Shown here piece by piece: positions 14,865 through 22,925 of a stretch of 27,796 bases of DNA (positions within the stretch are counted from its first letter, which is position 1; each line of letters opens with the position of its first letter). The stretch is from assembly GCA_050692195.1 (NCBI GenBank), contig JBOGVA010000003.1:1-27796 (forward strand), written 5' to 3'. Position numbers and translations under genes: made by a program. The stretch comes from JBOGVA01 sp050692195 (lineage in GTDB: Bacteria > Actinomycetota > UBA4738). The notes beneath the pieces were generated by a model. It saw only the letters and a program-made list of their open reading frames with translations. It was not told the DNA's origin and did not search any database.

Positions 14865-15961
14865 CCGACCAGCTCCTCGTAGACCTCTTCCATCCGCTTG
14901 ACGGCCTTCTTGATGTCGAACTGGGCGGCCCTCTGCCGGCCCGCCTGGCCGAACCTGGTGCGAAGCTCGCGGTCCTCCAAAAGGGTCAGGATCGCATCAG
15001 CAAGGGCCGCCGGGTCTGCTGGGGGGACCACCAGACCATGTCTGCCGTGGTCGACGACCTCGAGGAGGCCATCGACGTTCGTCGCCACGACGGCCTTGCC
15101 CAGCGCCATCGCCTCGATCAGGGCGATGGCCAGGCCCTCGTGCAGCGAGGGGAGCACGGCCAGATCGAAGGCCGACGCAATTCGGATCGCATCCCGCCGT
15201 CTGCCCGTGAACACGACCGAGTCTGTTATGCCGAGCTCGCCGGCCCGCTGTCGAAGCGTCCCTTCCAGCGGTCCCTGGCCGACCAAAACGAATCTGACGT
15301 CCGGGACGCTCTCGCGTACCCGAACCGCGGCCTGAAGCAGGTACTCGTGTCCCTTCTGGGCCCTGAGGTTGGCGACCGCCCCGACGATCGGGGCCTCTAC
15401 CGGGATCCCCAGCTCCTCACGCACCCCATCGGGCGAGGCGAATCGGGCCAGGGCTTCGGGATCCGGGCCATGGTACAGGGTCTCGATCGGTGGCATCGGG
15501 AGGAACCGAAAAGGCCACGGATAGCGTGCGGAGAGGCGGACATGCTCGCTCACGCTGAACACGTGGTCGTTGCGGAAGTAGGTCACCAGGTTGCCCCAAT
15601 ACGTCGCCCTGCGGTAGATCTCCCACACGTTGTGCTCGGTGTAGACGACGGGACACCGTCGTCCCAGGGCGAGCCGCGCGATGATCGCGGGGTGAGGAGA
15701 GTGGATGTGGACGAGATCGATCCGGCGCTCGCGAACCAGGGTCCGGAGTCCCATGGCCCAGCCCGCTCCCCAGGCGCCGTCGAGTCCGTGGACCCGAACG
15801 CCGAGCGATTCGAGCTCCGGGACCAGTGCGTTCAGCTCGGGGAGCAGGTTGGCGACCTCGTAGTCGAACCGGGATCGGTCCCCGTAGCGAACCGCGTTGA
15901 CCAGGATGTGTTCCGCCCCTCCCCGGTCGAGGCCCTTGATGGCGAGGAGGATGCGTTTCAT
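14861..15961 (-). CDS. GT4-family glycosyltransferase
   Basis: A 366-residue enzyme starting MKRILLAIKGLDRGGAEHIL; the GGAE element near residues 14-17 is the usual N-terminal motif of GT4 enzymes. Further on are VHIHSPHPAIIARLA, VYTEHNVWE, GAVANLRAQKGHEYLL, VGQGPLEGTL, and the donor-site LHEGLAIALIEAMALG (E-x7-E). The ATG at 15961 overlaps the stop of the Wzt-like gene (ATGA), and an extended frame to 16051 adds only Arg/Pro-rich residues. It lies between the exporter and a polymerase-like gene in one tightly packed run. Donor and linkage are unknown. Confidence 0.92.
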   Translation of the reverse strand: MKRILLAIKGLDRGGAEHILVNAVRYGDRSRFDYEVANLLPELNALVPELESLGVRVHGLDGAWGAGWAMGLRTLVRERRIDLVHIHSPHPAIIARLALGRRCPVVYTEHNVWEIYRRATYWGNLVTYFRNDHVFSVSEHVRLSARYPWPFRFLPMPPIETLYHGPDPEALARFASPDGVREELGIPVEAPIVGAVANLRAQKGHEYLLQAAVRVRESVPDVRFVLVGQGPLEGTLRQRAGELGITDSVVFTGRRRDAIRIASAFDLAVLPSLHEGLAIALIEAMALGKAVVATNVDGLLEVVDHGRHGLVVPPADPAALADAILTLLEDRELRTRFGQAGRQRAAQFDIKKAVKRMEEVYEELVG

Positions 15962-17193
15962 GACCAGGCCGCGCCGATCTCGATCGGCCCCAGGGCCGCT
16001 GTGAGGTCGGACCCATCGTGGTCGACCACCACCGCGCGGTCCAGACTCCACTGATCGCGTACTACGCCATCGGTCGAGATGATCTGCGTCACCGGGAAGT
16101 AAATGCCCGGCCGGAGCGGGAGTGGACGGATCGCGCAGCGCACCGTTCCCTCGCCCGGTCCGAGGGCCACGGGCGGTGAGGTCGAGGAACCGACCTCTCG
16201 GCCCGTCTCGTCAACGAACCCGATGCTGAAGACGGCTCTGTTCGATGCCTCGGACCTGAAGCGGATGGAGACGTCGAGCGCTCTCCCGTGGTCGGTCGGT
16301 TCATTGAAGGTGACCTCCTCCACCATGGCTCCGCCGGCCCCCCACCGAACCAGGCCGTGCGCGACCGCGGCTCTGCGGAGGTCCTCCCTGGCCGTGCTGT
16401 GGCCAGCTGTCGCGGGCTCTCTTCGTTGCATGGCCTCGGCATACAGGGTGAGGGCTTGCTCCGTCGGAGCGTCCGCCGCCACACGGCCGTGGTCCAGCCA
16501 AACCACCCGCTCGGTCATGCTGCGGATCAGTGCCAGGTTGTGGGAGACGACCAACAAGGTTCCCCCCGAGCTCCGGTACGCGTCGAGCCACCGGACGCAC
16601 TTGCGCTGGAAGGAGGCGTCCCCGACCACCAGGATCTCGTCAACCAGAAGGACGTCCACGTCCAGAACGGTGACGGCGGCGAACCCGAGCCTGGAGATCA
16701 TCCCGGTGGAATACCGCTTCATTGGAGTGTCGGCGAGCTCCTCCAGCTCCGCGAACTGGACAACCTCGTCCAGTCGTGACTCGATGGTCCGCTTCCCGAA
16801 GCCGTGAGCGGCTCCGATCAAGGCGATGTTCTCCCGCCCGGTGAGATCTCCTTGGAAGCCGACGAGCACGTTGATGACGGCGCCCAGACGGCCCTTCAGC
16901 TCCACGGTTCCCCTGGTCGGCGCGGTCACGCCGGCGATGACCTTCAGAAGGGTCGTCTTGCCCGCCCCATTGTGGCCGACGAGGCCCACCGACGTGCCCT
17001 TCCTGATCGAGAGGGAGACGTCTTGGAGCGCGTTGAACGTGTCACGAGCCCACCATGTGGGGAAGAGCTTGCTCACGGCCCGATCCAGCGGAGAGGGCAG
17101 CATCTCGCGCACCCGGGCCCGGCCGATCCCGGCGCGATAGGTCTTGGTGATGTCCTGGGCGACGATCAGGTCGGTGTCAGACGACATCGGCAA
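15958..17193 (-). CDS. ABC polysaccharide exporter ATP-binding protein (Wzt/TagH-like) with C-terminal glycan-binding domain
   Basis: A 411-residue protein. Residues 1-260 are an ABC domain of the Wzt/TagH/RfbE class: Walker A GHNGAGKT at 73-80, a short Q-loop region with INVLVGFQGDLTGREN, signature YSTGMISRL, Walker B VDVLLVDEIL, and a switch histidine in VVSHN. Residues from about 285 to 405 form a beta-rich extension of Wzt_C type (VEEVTFN, ALDVSIRFRS, PLPLRPGIYFPV), which in known systems reads the end group of the exported glycan. The TTG at 17193 is 7 bases after GGAG; an ATG at 17187 is the alternative. It overlaps its permease gene by 17 bases. Confidence 0.95.
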   Translation of the reverse strand: MPMSSDTDLIVAQDITKTYRAGIGRARVREMLPSPLDRAVSKLFPTWWARDTFNALQDVSLSIRKGTSVGLVGHNGAGKTTLLKVIAGVTAPTRGTVELKGRLGAVINVLVGFQGDLTGRENIALIGAAHGFGKRTIESRLDEVVQFAELEELADTPMKRYSTGMISRLGFAAVTVLDVDVLLVDEILVVGDASFQRKCVRWLDAYRSSGGTLLVVSHNLALIRSMTERVVWLDHGRVAADAPTEQALTLYAEAMQRREPATAGHSTAREDLRRAAVAHGLVRWGAGGAMVEEVTFNEPTDHGRALDVSIRFRSEASNRAVFSIGFVDETGREVGSSTSPPVALGPGEGTVRCAIRPLPLRPGIYFPVTQIISTDGVVRDQWSLDRAVVVDHDGSDLTAALGPIEIGAAWS

Positions 17194-17950
17194 AGCGTTG
17201 CTCCGTAGACGCGAAGTACCAATACCCGACCACGAACGTGACCAGGGCCCCCGCGATGGCCGGCCCCAGGTGCCCGAGCTCCGGCACCTTGCCGAGGACG
17301 AGCACGTCGCGGAACGACTCGACGATGCCCGTCATCGGATTGGCCACGTACCAGGGGCGTAGGGTCACCGGGACCCTCTCGAGCGGGTACAGCACGGGGG
17401 TGACGAACAGCCACACCTGGACCACCAGCGGGACCGCAAGCCGCACGTCCCGGGCGAAGACGTTGAAGGCGCTTCCCATGAGTACGATCCCGGACACGAA
17501 GACCAGCTCCACCAGGGCCAGGAGCGGGAACAGCAGTGCGGTGGTGGGCAGGCCCTCTCCCATGGCGAGAGCCAGGACGACGAACATGACGAAGGCGATG
17601 ACCAGGTCGATGAGTGAGAGGCCCACCACGCTCAGCGGGAGGACGGCTCGCGGGAAGCCGAACCGACCCAGCATGTGCATGGCGCCCTCCAGGCTCGTCA
17701 CCCCGAATGTGAGGCTGGTGGCGAAGAAGGTCCAAGGAACGAGCCCGGCGAGGACGAAGAGTGGATACGGGACGCCGGGCGTGTCGACGCCCGCCACCTT
17801 GTTGAACACAAGGAGGCCCGCCCCGAGCGTGGCGAGGGGAGGGACGATCGCCCAGGCCAGTCCGCCCAGCGACTGCCGGTAACGTAGCTGATAGTTCCTT
17901 TTCACTAGGGAAGCCAGAAGGGACCTGTAGGCCCAAAGGCGTCGAATCAC
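17177..17950 (-). CDS. ABC-2 type polysaccharide export permease (Wzm/TagG-like)
   Basis: A 257-residue protein with six hydrophobic segments and the ABC-2 permease pattern: the amphipathic N-terminus YRSLLASLVKRNYQLRYRQS, then SLGGLAWAIVPPL, VPWTFFATSL, GSAFNVFARDVRL, and near the end WYVANPMTGIVESFRDVL, all strongly typical of O-antigen and teichoic acid exporters. It forms the membrane channel with the ATPase encoded next. The GTG at 17950 has AGGAG 5-6 bases upstream. It is the first gene of block B, so the promoter should be in the 238-base gap it shares with the divergent beta-helix gene. Confidence 0.95.
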   Translation of the reverse strand: MIRRLWAYRSLLASLVKRNYQLRYRQSLGGLAWAIVPPLATLGAGLLVFNKVAGVDTPGVPYPLFVLAGLVPWTFFATSLTFGVTSLEGAMHMLGRFGFPRAVLPLSVVGLSLIDLVIAFVMFVVLALAMGEGLPTTALLFPLLALVELVFVSGIVLMGSAFNVFARDVRLAVPLVVQVWLFVTPVLYPLERVPVTLRPWYVANPMTGIVESFRDVLVLGKVPELGHLGPAIAGALVTFVVGYWYFASTEQRFADVV

Positions 17951-18188
17951 CGTGTCTCCTGTCTAGTCCAACCCGCTCTGGTCACGCGGCGTTGTCGGCT
18001 GGCGCCCGCACATCGCCCGAGACTGGCGATCGTCCATGGGGGATTTCTTGTCCCATCGTTGCTGGCAGGGCACCTTGTGCTACTCGGACGCGGTCAAGGG
18101 GCGGCGCCGCCCGCCCGATAAGTGCCGCAAGATCGAAGACGGACGAGGGGCTGCTCGCCCCGGGCTCCCTACGGAGGTACCAGGTTCG
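17951..18188. promoter_or_regulatory. divergent intergenic region between the exporter and beta-helix genes
   Basis: This 238-base stretch must hold promoters for two divergent units. Visible are an inverted repeat ATCGCC/GGCGAT with a 7-base loop (18012-18030), a perfect 14-base palindrome GGGCGGCGCCGCCC (18099-18112), and GCCCGATAA (18113-18121), which resembles the -10 element of FliA/WhiG-type promoters with a poor -35 partner (TCAA about 20 bases upstream). I could not fit it to a riboswitch class known to me. Confidence 0.45.
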
Positions 18189-19721
18189 ATGCACCGAATC
18201 TCGCGCGCGACCCTGCTGGCGCTCAGCTGCCTGCTCCTGGCCTCTCTGGTAGTCACCCAGGGTCCGGCCAGCGCGGTCGCCTCGTCTCTGACGCCGCAGA
18301 ACCGGATGCTCGGCTGGCGAGGCGACAAGGTGACGGGATCCGTCCGCGATCCGTCGAGCTGTGGCTTCGAGAACCAGTCGGTCGGAGAGAGCAAGTGCAC
18401 CAGCTACTACTTCTCCGTCAACATCCCCGGAGACTACTGGAGCGCGCAACGTGGTTCCCTCGGCATCAAGATCCGCTGGATCGACCGGGATGATGACTTC
18501 GATCTGTACATCTACCGGGCGGACAGGCTGATCAAGTCGTCCAGGCAGCGACGGTCTACAAGCGAGAGCGTATCGTTCAAGAATCCGAAGCCCGGCACGT
18601 ATCGGGCCGTCGTCGTGCCCTTCCGGGTGACCGACTCGGGCTACGGGGGTTTCGCTCGCCTGAGGGTGGCCCCGCCGCCGCCGGAGACCCGGTACTACGC
18701 GGTTCCCACGTCCATCCATTCCGACTGCTCGAGAGACGTCACCCCGGCTCTGCTCCGATGGATCGGGAGGGTACCCAACAATGCCACCCTTTCGTTCAGT
18801 CGCGGGGGGTGCTACCGGATAGACAAGCGCCTCTCCATCGTCGACCGGTGGGGGCTCACCTTCCAAGGCAATGGGGCCACGTTCAAGGCGGTGACGGAGG
18901 GCCGCTCGACTCGCGCCCATTTCTTCTTCCTCGGCGGTGGGAACCTGGCCATCAGGAACCTCACCGTGATCGGTGCCAACCCGAACGCAGGGCTGGACCT
19001 GGACGCCTTCCGCAAGAGCCTGCAGTGGCAGCATGCGTTCTCCCTCAACGGCGTGCAGGGTGCGGTCCTCGACAACGTGCGGGCATCCGACGTCTTCGGC
19101 GACTTCGTCTTCATCGGTGAGGACACCCGCAACGTCCGCATCTGGAGCAAGGACGTCACGGTCCAGAACTCGACGTTCGAACGGAACGGGCGGCAGGGAA
19201 TCGTCGTCTTCGGAGGGGAGGACGTTACGATCCGGTGGAACTGGCTCGGTGAGGTCAGGATGACGACCTTCGACCTCGAGCCGGCCGCCCATCTGGGAGC
19301 TCGGAACGTAGTCATCACGAACAACGTGACGGGCCGAGGCCTGCAACCATGGTTCGTCAGCTCGGGCGACGGCTTCAACGTCTCGAACGTTCACGTCGTT
19401 GGGAACATCATGATCTTCGACTCGGGCATCCCGCTCGTCGCCGTGGAGACCCCGGAGGGAGGATGGCGCGGCCCCTTCTACATCGCCGACAACGACCTGA
19501 TCGTGCGGGAGAGCCCCAAGGGCGCCTTCGAGTTCACGCGAGCCGACAACGTGACCATCGCCAACAACACCGCCACCTTCCTTCTTCGGAACCGGATGAC
19601 TGCGGTCCTCCTGCAGGAATCCCGCGGGGTTCGGGTGACTGGAAACCATTTCTATGGAGCCGCCCGGATCGTCAAGGCCGACCCGGACAGCGAATACTCC
19701 GAGTCGGAAAACGAGACGTGA
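18189..19721 (+). CDS. secreted protein with N-terminal PPC-like domain and parallel beta-helix
   Basis: A 510-residue protein. The start at 18189 (GGAGG 11 bases upstream) gives a Sec signal peptide: MHRISR, a hydrophobic core ALLALSCLLLASLVV-like, and a likely ASA cleavage site near residue 29. Residues of about 35-170 look like a pre-peptidase C-terminal-like beta-sandwich (SYYFSVNIPG, DDFDLYIYRAD, PKPGTYRAVVVPF). From about 185 to 490 there are many short Asn/Val-rich turns (NLAIRNLTVIGAN, NVVITNNVTGRG, NVTIANNTATF) typical of a right-handed parallel beta-helix as in pectate lyases and depolymerases. It is the only plus-strand gene inside the locus. Cutting, binding or epimerising the exported glycan is plausible; catalytic residues are not identifiable by eye. 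Confidence 0.86.
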   Translation: MHRISRATLLALSCLLLASLVVTQGPASAVASSLTPQNRMLGWRGDKVTGSVRDPSSCGFENQSVGESKCTSYYFSVNIPGDYWSAQRGSLGIKIRWIDRDDDFDLYIYRADRLIKSSRQRRSTSESVSFKNPKPGTYRAVVVPFRVTDSGYGGFARLRVAPPPPETRYYAVPTSIHSDCSRDVTPALLRWIGRVPNNATLSFSRGGCYRIDKRLSIVDRWGLTFQGNGATFKAVTEGRSTRAHFFFLGGGNLAIRNLTVIGANPNAGLDLDAFRKSLQWQHAFSLNGVQGAVLDNVRASDVFGDFVFIGEDTRNVRIWSKDVTVQNSTFERNGRQGIVVFGGEDVTIRWNWLGEVRMTTFDLEPAAHLGARNVVITNNVTGRGLQPWFVSSGDGFNVSNVHVVGNIMIFDSGIPLVAVETPEGGWRGPFYIADNDLIVRESPKGAFEFTRADNVTIANNTATFLLRNRMTAVLLQESRGVRVTGNHFYGAARIVKADPDSEYSESENET

Positions 19722-19725
19722 GGGT

Positions 19726-20841
19726 TCATTTCCTCGCCCGGGTCCGAGCCGGCCGCCCCTTGAACCACTTGAGGGCGACGGTCCACCGGCGCCGGTAAGA
19801 CGGACGGCCTCCACCGGACCGAGCGGCCAGGAACGCCCGGTTGGGGAGGAGCAACATCCGGACGTAGCCCGCCTTGGCCCTCAGCCCGGGGATGGCGTGG
19901 AGCGTCGCAAGGGTCGTGCCCCCGCGCTTGCGCCGCTCGGTCGTGTAGGCCAGGAGCGCCCGGCGCTCGACCTTGCTTGGAACCAGGGTACGCAGCGCTC
20001 CAGCTTGTTCCGGCGTCTCCGCGCCCAGGTACTCCTCGGCGGTGGCGAGGGCATGCTGGAAGACGGCCGAGAGCTTCCAGCACCGGCCCCACTCCGCCAG
20101 CTTCCTCCAGTCGACCCGTCCGACACGGCCGATCTGGGCCACGTCCCTGATGGGCGTGAGCCGAGGAGGCCACAAGCCGAGGGACGCGTGGATGCACGCA
20201 TGGGCGAAGGCTGCGGTGTCGTCCAGACGACAGAGCTGCCGCCCACCCAGAGAGAAGGGGACGATGTGCTCGGCCAGTTCCTCCAGGTCGATCCAGAGCC
20301 CGAACGGGCCCACCACGAGCGTTCGGTGGAGGTCGACCTCGAGGCCCCCCTCCCCCACGTGCTCGGCGGCCTTGCCGAAGCGCTCGTCGAAACCCGCCCG
20401 CGGCTCGGGCAGCCTGCGAGGGACCCCCAGATCCCGAAGCAAGTCGCTCGCCCGCCGCCAGTCCTGCGTCCGGACGAGCAGGTCGATGTCCCCGAAGGAT
20501 CGCCACGACGGGTCCGGATAGAACGAGTGGGCGAAGGCGGAACCCTTGAGCACGGTGACATCCACGCCGGCTTGTTCGAAGGCGGCGGCCAGATTGATGA
20601 GCCTCCGCTCCAGGGCGAGCACGCCGAGCATGGCGTCTCGATGGCGCCCGATCAGTTCTTCGGTCTGAGCGTCGGTTAGCACGAGCCACCCTGCCTCCCA
20701 TGCGGCCACGGCAAGCCCCGTGACCCGCTCGCCGCGCAGCACGGAAAGAACCACTGGCCAAGCGTCGTCCGGGACCCGGATTGGCTCCCCGCCATCCCGG
20801 CCGGACAGTCCGAAGCCAGCGATACGGCGGGGCAGGGCCAC
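19726..20841 (-). CDS. nucleotidyltransferase-fold protein, PF14907 (NTP_transf_5) type
   Basis: A 371-residue protein with the pattern of the uncharacterised NTP_transf_5 family: DVTVLKGSAFAHSFYP at about 94-109, then SWRSFGDIDLLVR at 112-124, in which GDIDLL supplies the metal-binding acids. EVDLHRTL follows, and AFAHACIHASLG-like histidines lie further down. The C-terminus is very basic. Members often sit beside PqqD-like and HprK-like genes and in lasso-peptide or polysaccharide clusters (established context, reaction unknown). The GTG at 20841 lies 13 bases after the pqqD-like stop, with no strong ribosome site, so coupling is likely. It converges on the beta-helix gene with only 4 bases between the stops. 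Confidence 0.88.
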   Translation of the reverse strand: MALPRRIAGFGLSGRDGGEPIRVPDDAWPVVLSVLRGERVTGLAVAAWEAGWLVLTDAQTEELIGRHRDAMLGVLALERRLINLAAAFEQAGVDVTVLKGSAFAHSFYPDPSWRSFGDIDLLVRTQDWRRASDLLRDLGVPRRLPEPRAGFDERFGKAAEHVGEGGLEVDLHRTLVVGPFGLWIDLEELAEHIVPFSLGGRQLCRLDDTAAFAHACIHASLGLWPPRLTPIRDVAQIGRVGRVDWRKLAEWGRCWKLSAVFQHALATAEEYLGAETPEQAGALRTLVPSKVERRALLAYTTERRKRGGTTLATLHAIPGLRAKAGYVRMLLLPNRAFLAARSGGGRPSYRRRWTVALKWFKGRPARTRARK

Positions 20842-20854
20842 TCGGGGTGCGAGG

Positions 20855-21145
20855 TCAGTTGTCAGCTTCGACGACCTCCTCGATGAGGTGGCGCCCGATG
20901 AGCTCGTCCACCAACGCTTCCACGTCGGCCGCGATGGCGGTCGCCGGCATGCCGTAGATCTCGCCCGTCATCTCCACGATCTCGGTGAGCGTCCGGGGAA
21001 CGTCCAGAAGGTGCCAGACCGCCGAACCGGCCCCGGCCAGCAGATCGAAGTCCTCCCGGTCGGGCGGGGCCACGAGGACCTCGCTCCCGACCGATCGATA
21101 GAGCGTGCCGGGCGAGTGCCGGAATCGAGCGGGGTGGACGCTCAC
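20855..21145 (-). CDS. PqqD-like peptide-carrier (RRE-fold) protein
   Basis: A 96-residue protein with the PqqD pattern: three N-terminal beta strands (LYRSVGSEVLVAPPDREDFDLL), a small helix AGSAVWHLLDVPRT, LTEIVEMTGEIYG, and a final winged-helix part AADVEALVDELIGRHLIEEV. PqqD-like proteins bind leader peptides for modifying enzymes in peptide maturation. The GTG at 21145 overlaps the dehydrogenase stop (GTGA, 4 bp), so it is translated together with that gene. No radical SAM, cyclase or lasso-type protease is in the window. Its client is unknown; the Cys-rich Tat proteins, the HprK-like kinase and the adjacent nucleotidyltransferase are the candidates in reach. Confidence 0.87.
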   Translation of the reverse strand: MSVHPARFRHSPGTLYRSVGSEVLVAPPDREDFDLLAGAGSAVWHLLDVPRTLTEIVEMTGEIYGMPATAIAADVEALVDELIGRHLIEEVVEADN

Positions 21146-22446
21146 AGGCGGACGACGTTCGAACGACGCTCGGCCCCGTAGGCGTTCCGGGCGTCGAAGA
21201 CGAGGCTCGCGTGTTGAGCGATCCAGTCCAGGTCGTAGGCCCGGTGGGGCGTCAGCAAGGCCACGCAGTCCGCCTCGATCACCGCGCGGCGGGTCAGCTC
21301 GGTTCGGCTGAGGATCCTTCCGTTCATCGGGACGGTCGAGACGTGGGGGTCGTGGAATGAGATCCTCGCTCCCTCCCGCGAGAGGTGCGCCATGATCTTC
21401 AGCGACGGGGACTGTCGGACGTCCCCGTCGTCCGCCTTGTACGCGATACCCAGCACGAGCACGCTGGGACTCTGCACGGCCTTGTCTCGCTCGTTCATCG
21501 CCTCCCAGATGCGACGGGCCACGTAGCCCGGCATCCGATCGTTGATGTCATGAGCCAGCTCCAGGATTCGGAACTGGCGCGGGGCGCCTCCGCCGGCAGC
21601 CCCGGCCACCTGGCCGTCCAGCGGGAGGAAGTGCCCGGCGTCTCCCGGCCCCGGATGGAAGGGTGTAAATCCGAAGGCCTTGGCCTGAGCGGCCTCGACG
21701 ACTTCCCAGGCGTCGATCCCGACGTCGTGGCACAGCATGGCCATCTCGTTGACCAGGGCCACGTTGACCTGCCGAAAGGTGTCCTCCAGGAGCCTGGCCA
21801 TCTCCGCCGCGCGACAGGACGACACGACCACGACCTCGTCCACGAGCTGCCGGTAGAACAGCGCCGCCGCCCCGGTGGCCTCCGGCGTCAGACCTCCCAC
21901 CACTTTGGGCGTGCTGCTGAGACCGTACGCGGGGCTGGCCTGTTCGGTTCTCTCCGGTGAACATGCCAGGAGGAAGTCGGAATCGGCCTTCAGGTCTGAA
22001 GCCTCCAGGAGGGGGCGAACTACCCCATCCGTAGTGCCCGGGTAGGAGGTGGATTCCAGGACCACGAGCTGGCCCGGATGGAGATACCGGGCCACATGCT
22101 TGGAGGCCTCCTCCACCAGAGTCAGGTCTGGGATGCCGCCCCGGATGGGAGTGGGCACGCAGATCAGGATGACCTCGCCTTCCTTCAGGACATCCGTCCG
22201 GCTCGTGAAGGTGGCGCGCCCCGTGGCGATGGCGGCCTCGAAGGCTTCCTCCTTCACCCCCGGAACCGTAAGCCCACCGCGCCCGAGCTCCTCGACGCGG
22301 GCCTCGTCGGTGTCGATGAAGGTGACGGAAAACCCCGTCACCGCCGCTGCACACGCCAGAGTCAGGCCGACATGGCCCTGGCCGAAGACGCAGACGGAGG
22401 CGCGGTGGGCGAGGATGTGGCGTCGGAGAAGGGCAGTGCTCTTCAT
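21142..22446 (-). CDS. UDP-N-acetylhexosamine dehydrogenase homologue (WbpA/WecC family) with altered active site
   Basis: A 434-residue nucleotide-sugar dehydrogenase homologue. It has the Rossmann motif VFGQGHVGLTLA at 20-31, VPTPI, STSYPGTT, SPERTE, and the C-terminal GIAYKADDGDVRQSPSLKIM. The active site is abnormal. The family Lys and Asn of the K-L-x-E-N motif are Arg218 and Asp222 (AEMARLLED), and the catalytic Cys in GGHC.P.D is Phe273 (DAGHFLPLD). The following DPFYL-type segment is replaced by GQVAGAAGGG. The flanks align without length change, so no simple frameshift explains it. In normal members the cysteine forms the thiohemiacetal for two-step oxidation to the uronic acid. This copy may do another reaction or be a binding or regulatory protein. 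The ATG at 22446 follows GGGAGG by 10 bases. Confidence 0.92.
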   Translation of the reverse strand: MKSTALLRRHILAHRASVCVFGQGHVGLTLACAAAVTGFSVTFIDTDEARVEELGRGGLTVPGVKEEAFEAAIATGRATFTSRTDVLKEGEVILICVPTPIRGGIPDLTLVEEASKHVARYLHPGQLVVLESTSYPGTTDGVVRPLLEASDLKADSDFLLACSPERTEQASPAYGLSSTPKVVGGLTPEATGAAALFYRQLVDEVVVVSSCRAAEMARLLEDTFRQVNVALVNEMAMLCHDVGIDAWEVVEAAQAKAFGFTPFHPGPGDAGHFLPLDGQVAGAAGGGAPRQFRILELAHDINDRMPGYVARRIWEAMNERDKAVQSPSVLVLGIAYKADDGDVRQSPSLKIMAHLSREGARISFHDPHVSTVPMNGRILSRTELTRRAVIEADCVALLTPHRAYDLDWIAQHASLVFDARNAYGAERRSNVVRL

Positions 22447-22505
22447 AGGGTCATCGCCTCCCAGCCTGGCTGCTGGAGCGGAGGGTGGGGGGGCGTCCGA
22501 GGGTG

Positions 22506-22871
22506 TCAGGCTTCCGGGTGACTCGCTTCGACGACCATCCGTATCGCCCTGGCCCGGCGGCGGAAGCATTGCCGTCGGGAGATTCCCACGGCCCGGGCGA
22601 TGTCCTTCACCGCCAGTTGCTTCACGTACCAGAGGAACAGGACCTGGCGATCGCGATCCTCGACCTGCCGCATCCGCCGGCACAGCTCGGTCCGTTCATC
22701 CAGGGTGTCGAGCAGTCCCGCGTGGAATCGCTGGGCGGGATCGGTGCCTCTGCGCGCCGCTCCCACCTGGAGAATGGATGTGGTGGCCGGCTGCCACCAG
22801 TCCGTGTACGTCAAGAGGGCCCGGACGACCTCTGAAGGAGAGCGCAGCACAAACTCCCCCACCTTAGACAA
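22506..22871 (-). CDS. sigma-70 region 4-like helix-turn-helix regulator
   Basis: A 121-residue protein. The C-terminal half (LCRRMRQVEDRDRQVLFLWYVKQ, then DIARAVGISRRQCFRRRARAI) looks like sigma region 4: a helix, a turn and a basic recognition helix. No region 2 is present, so it is not a complete ECF sigma factor. The N-terminal half (VVRALLTYTDWWQPATTSIL) is a different conserved-looking segment that I cannot name. The start is uncertain: TTG at 22871, or GTG codons at 22862 and 22850, with a purine-rich GGGGGAG just before the latter. It lies between the BY-kinase and dehydrogenase genes and may regulate the locus, which is inference. Confidence 0.72.
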   Translation of the reverse strand: MSKVGEFVLRSPSEVVRALLTYTDWWQPATTSILQVGAARRGTDPAQRFHAGLLDTLDERTELCRRMRQVEDRDRQVLFLWYVKQLAVKDIARAVGISRRQCFRRRARAIRMVVEASHPEA

Positions 22872-22925
22872 TAGCCGGCCATTCAGGGACGCGCCAGAGG
22901 GGGAAATCCCCTACGTGCGGGGTCC

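Noticed and set aside
18060..18180. Possible c-di-GMP or c-di-AMP riboswitch before the beta-helix gene
   Set aside because: The leader has palindromes but I could not place the conserved cores of those classes.
17982..19814. A 610-residue open frame on the minus strand opposite the beta-helix gene
   Set aside because: Low hydrophobicity, Gly/Arg/Asp-rich composition and no domain; the plus-strand frame has a signal peptide and beta-helix repeats. High G+C makes such antisense frames common.
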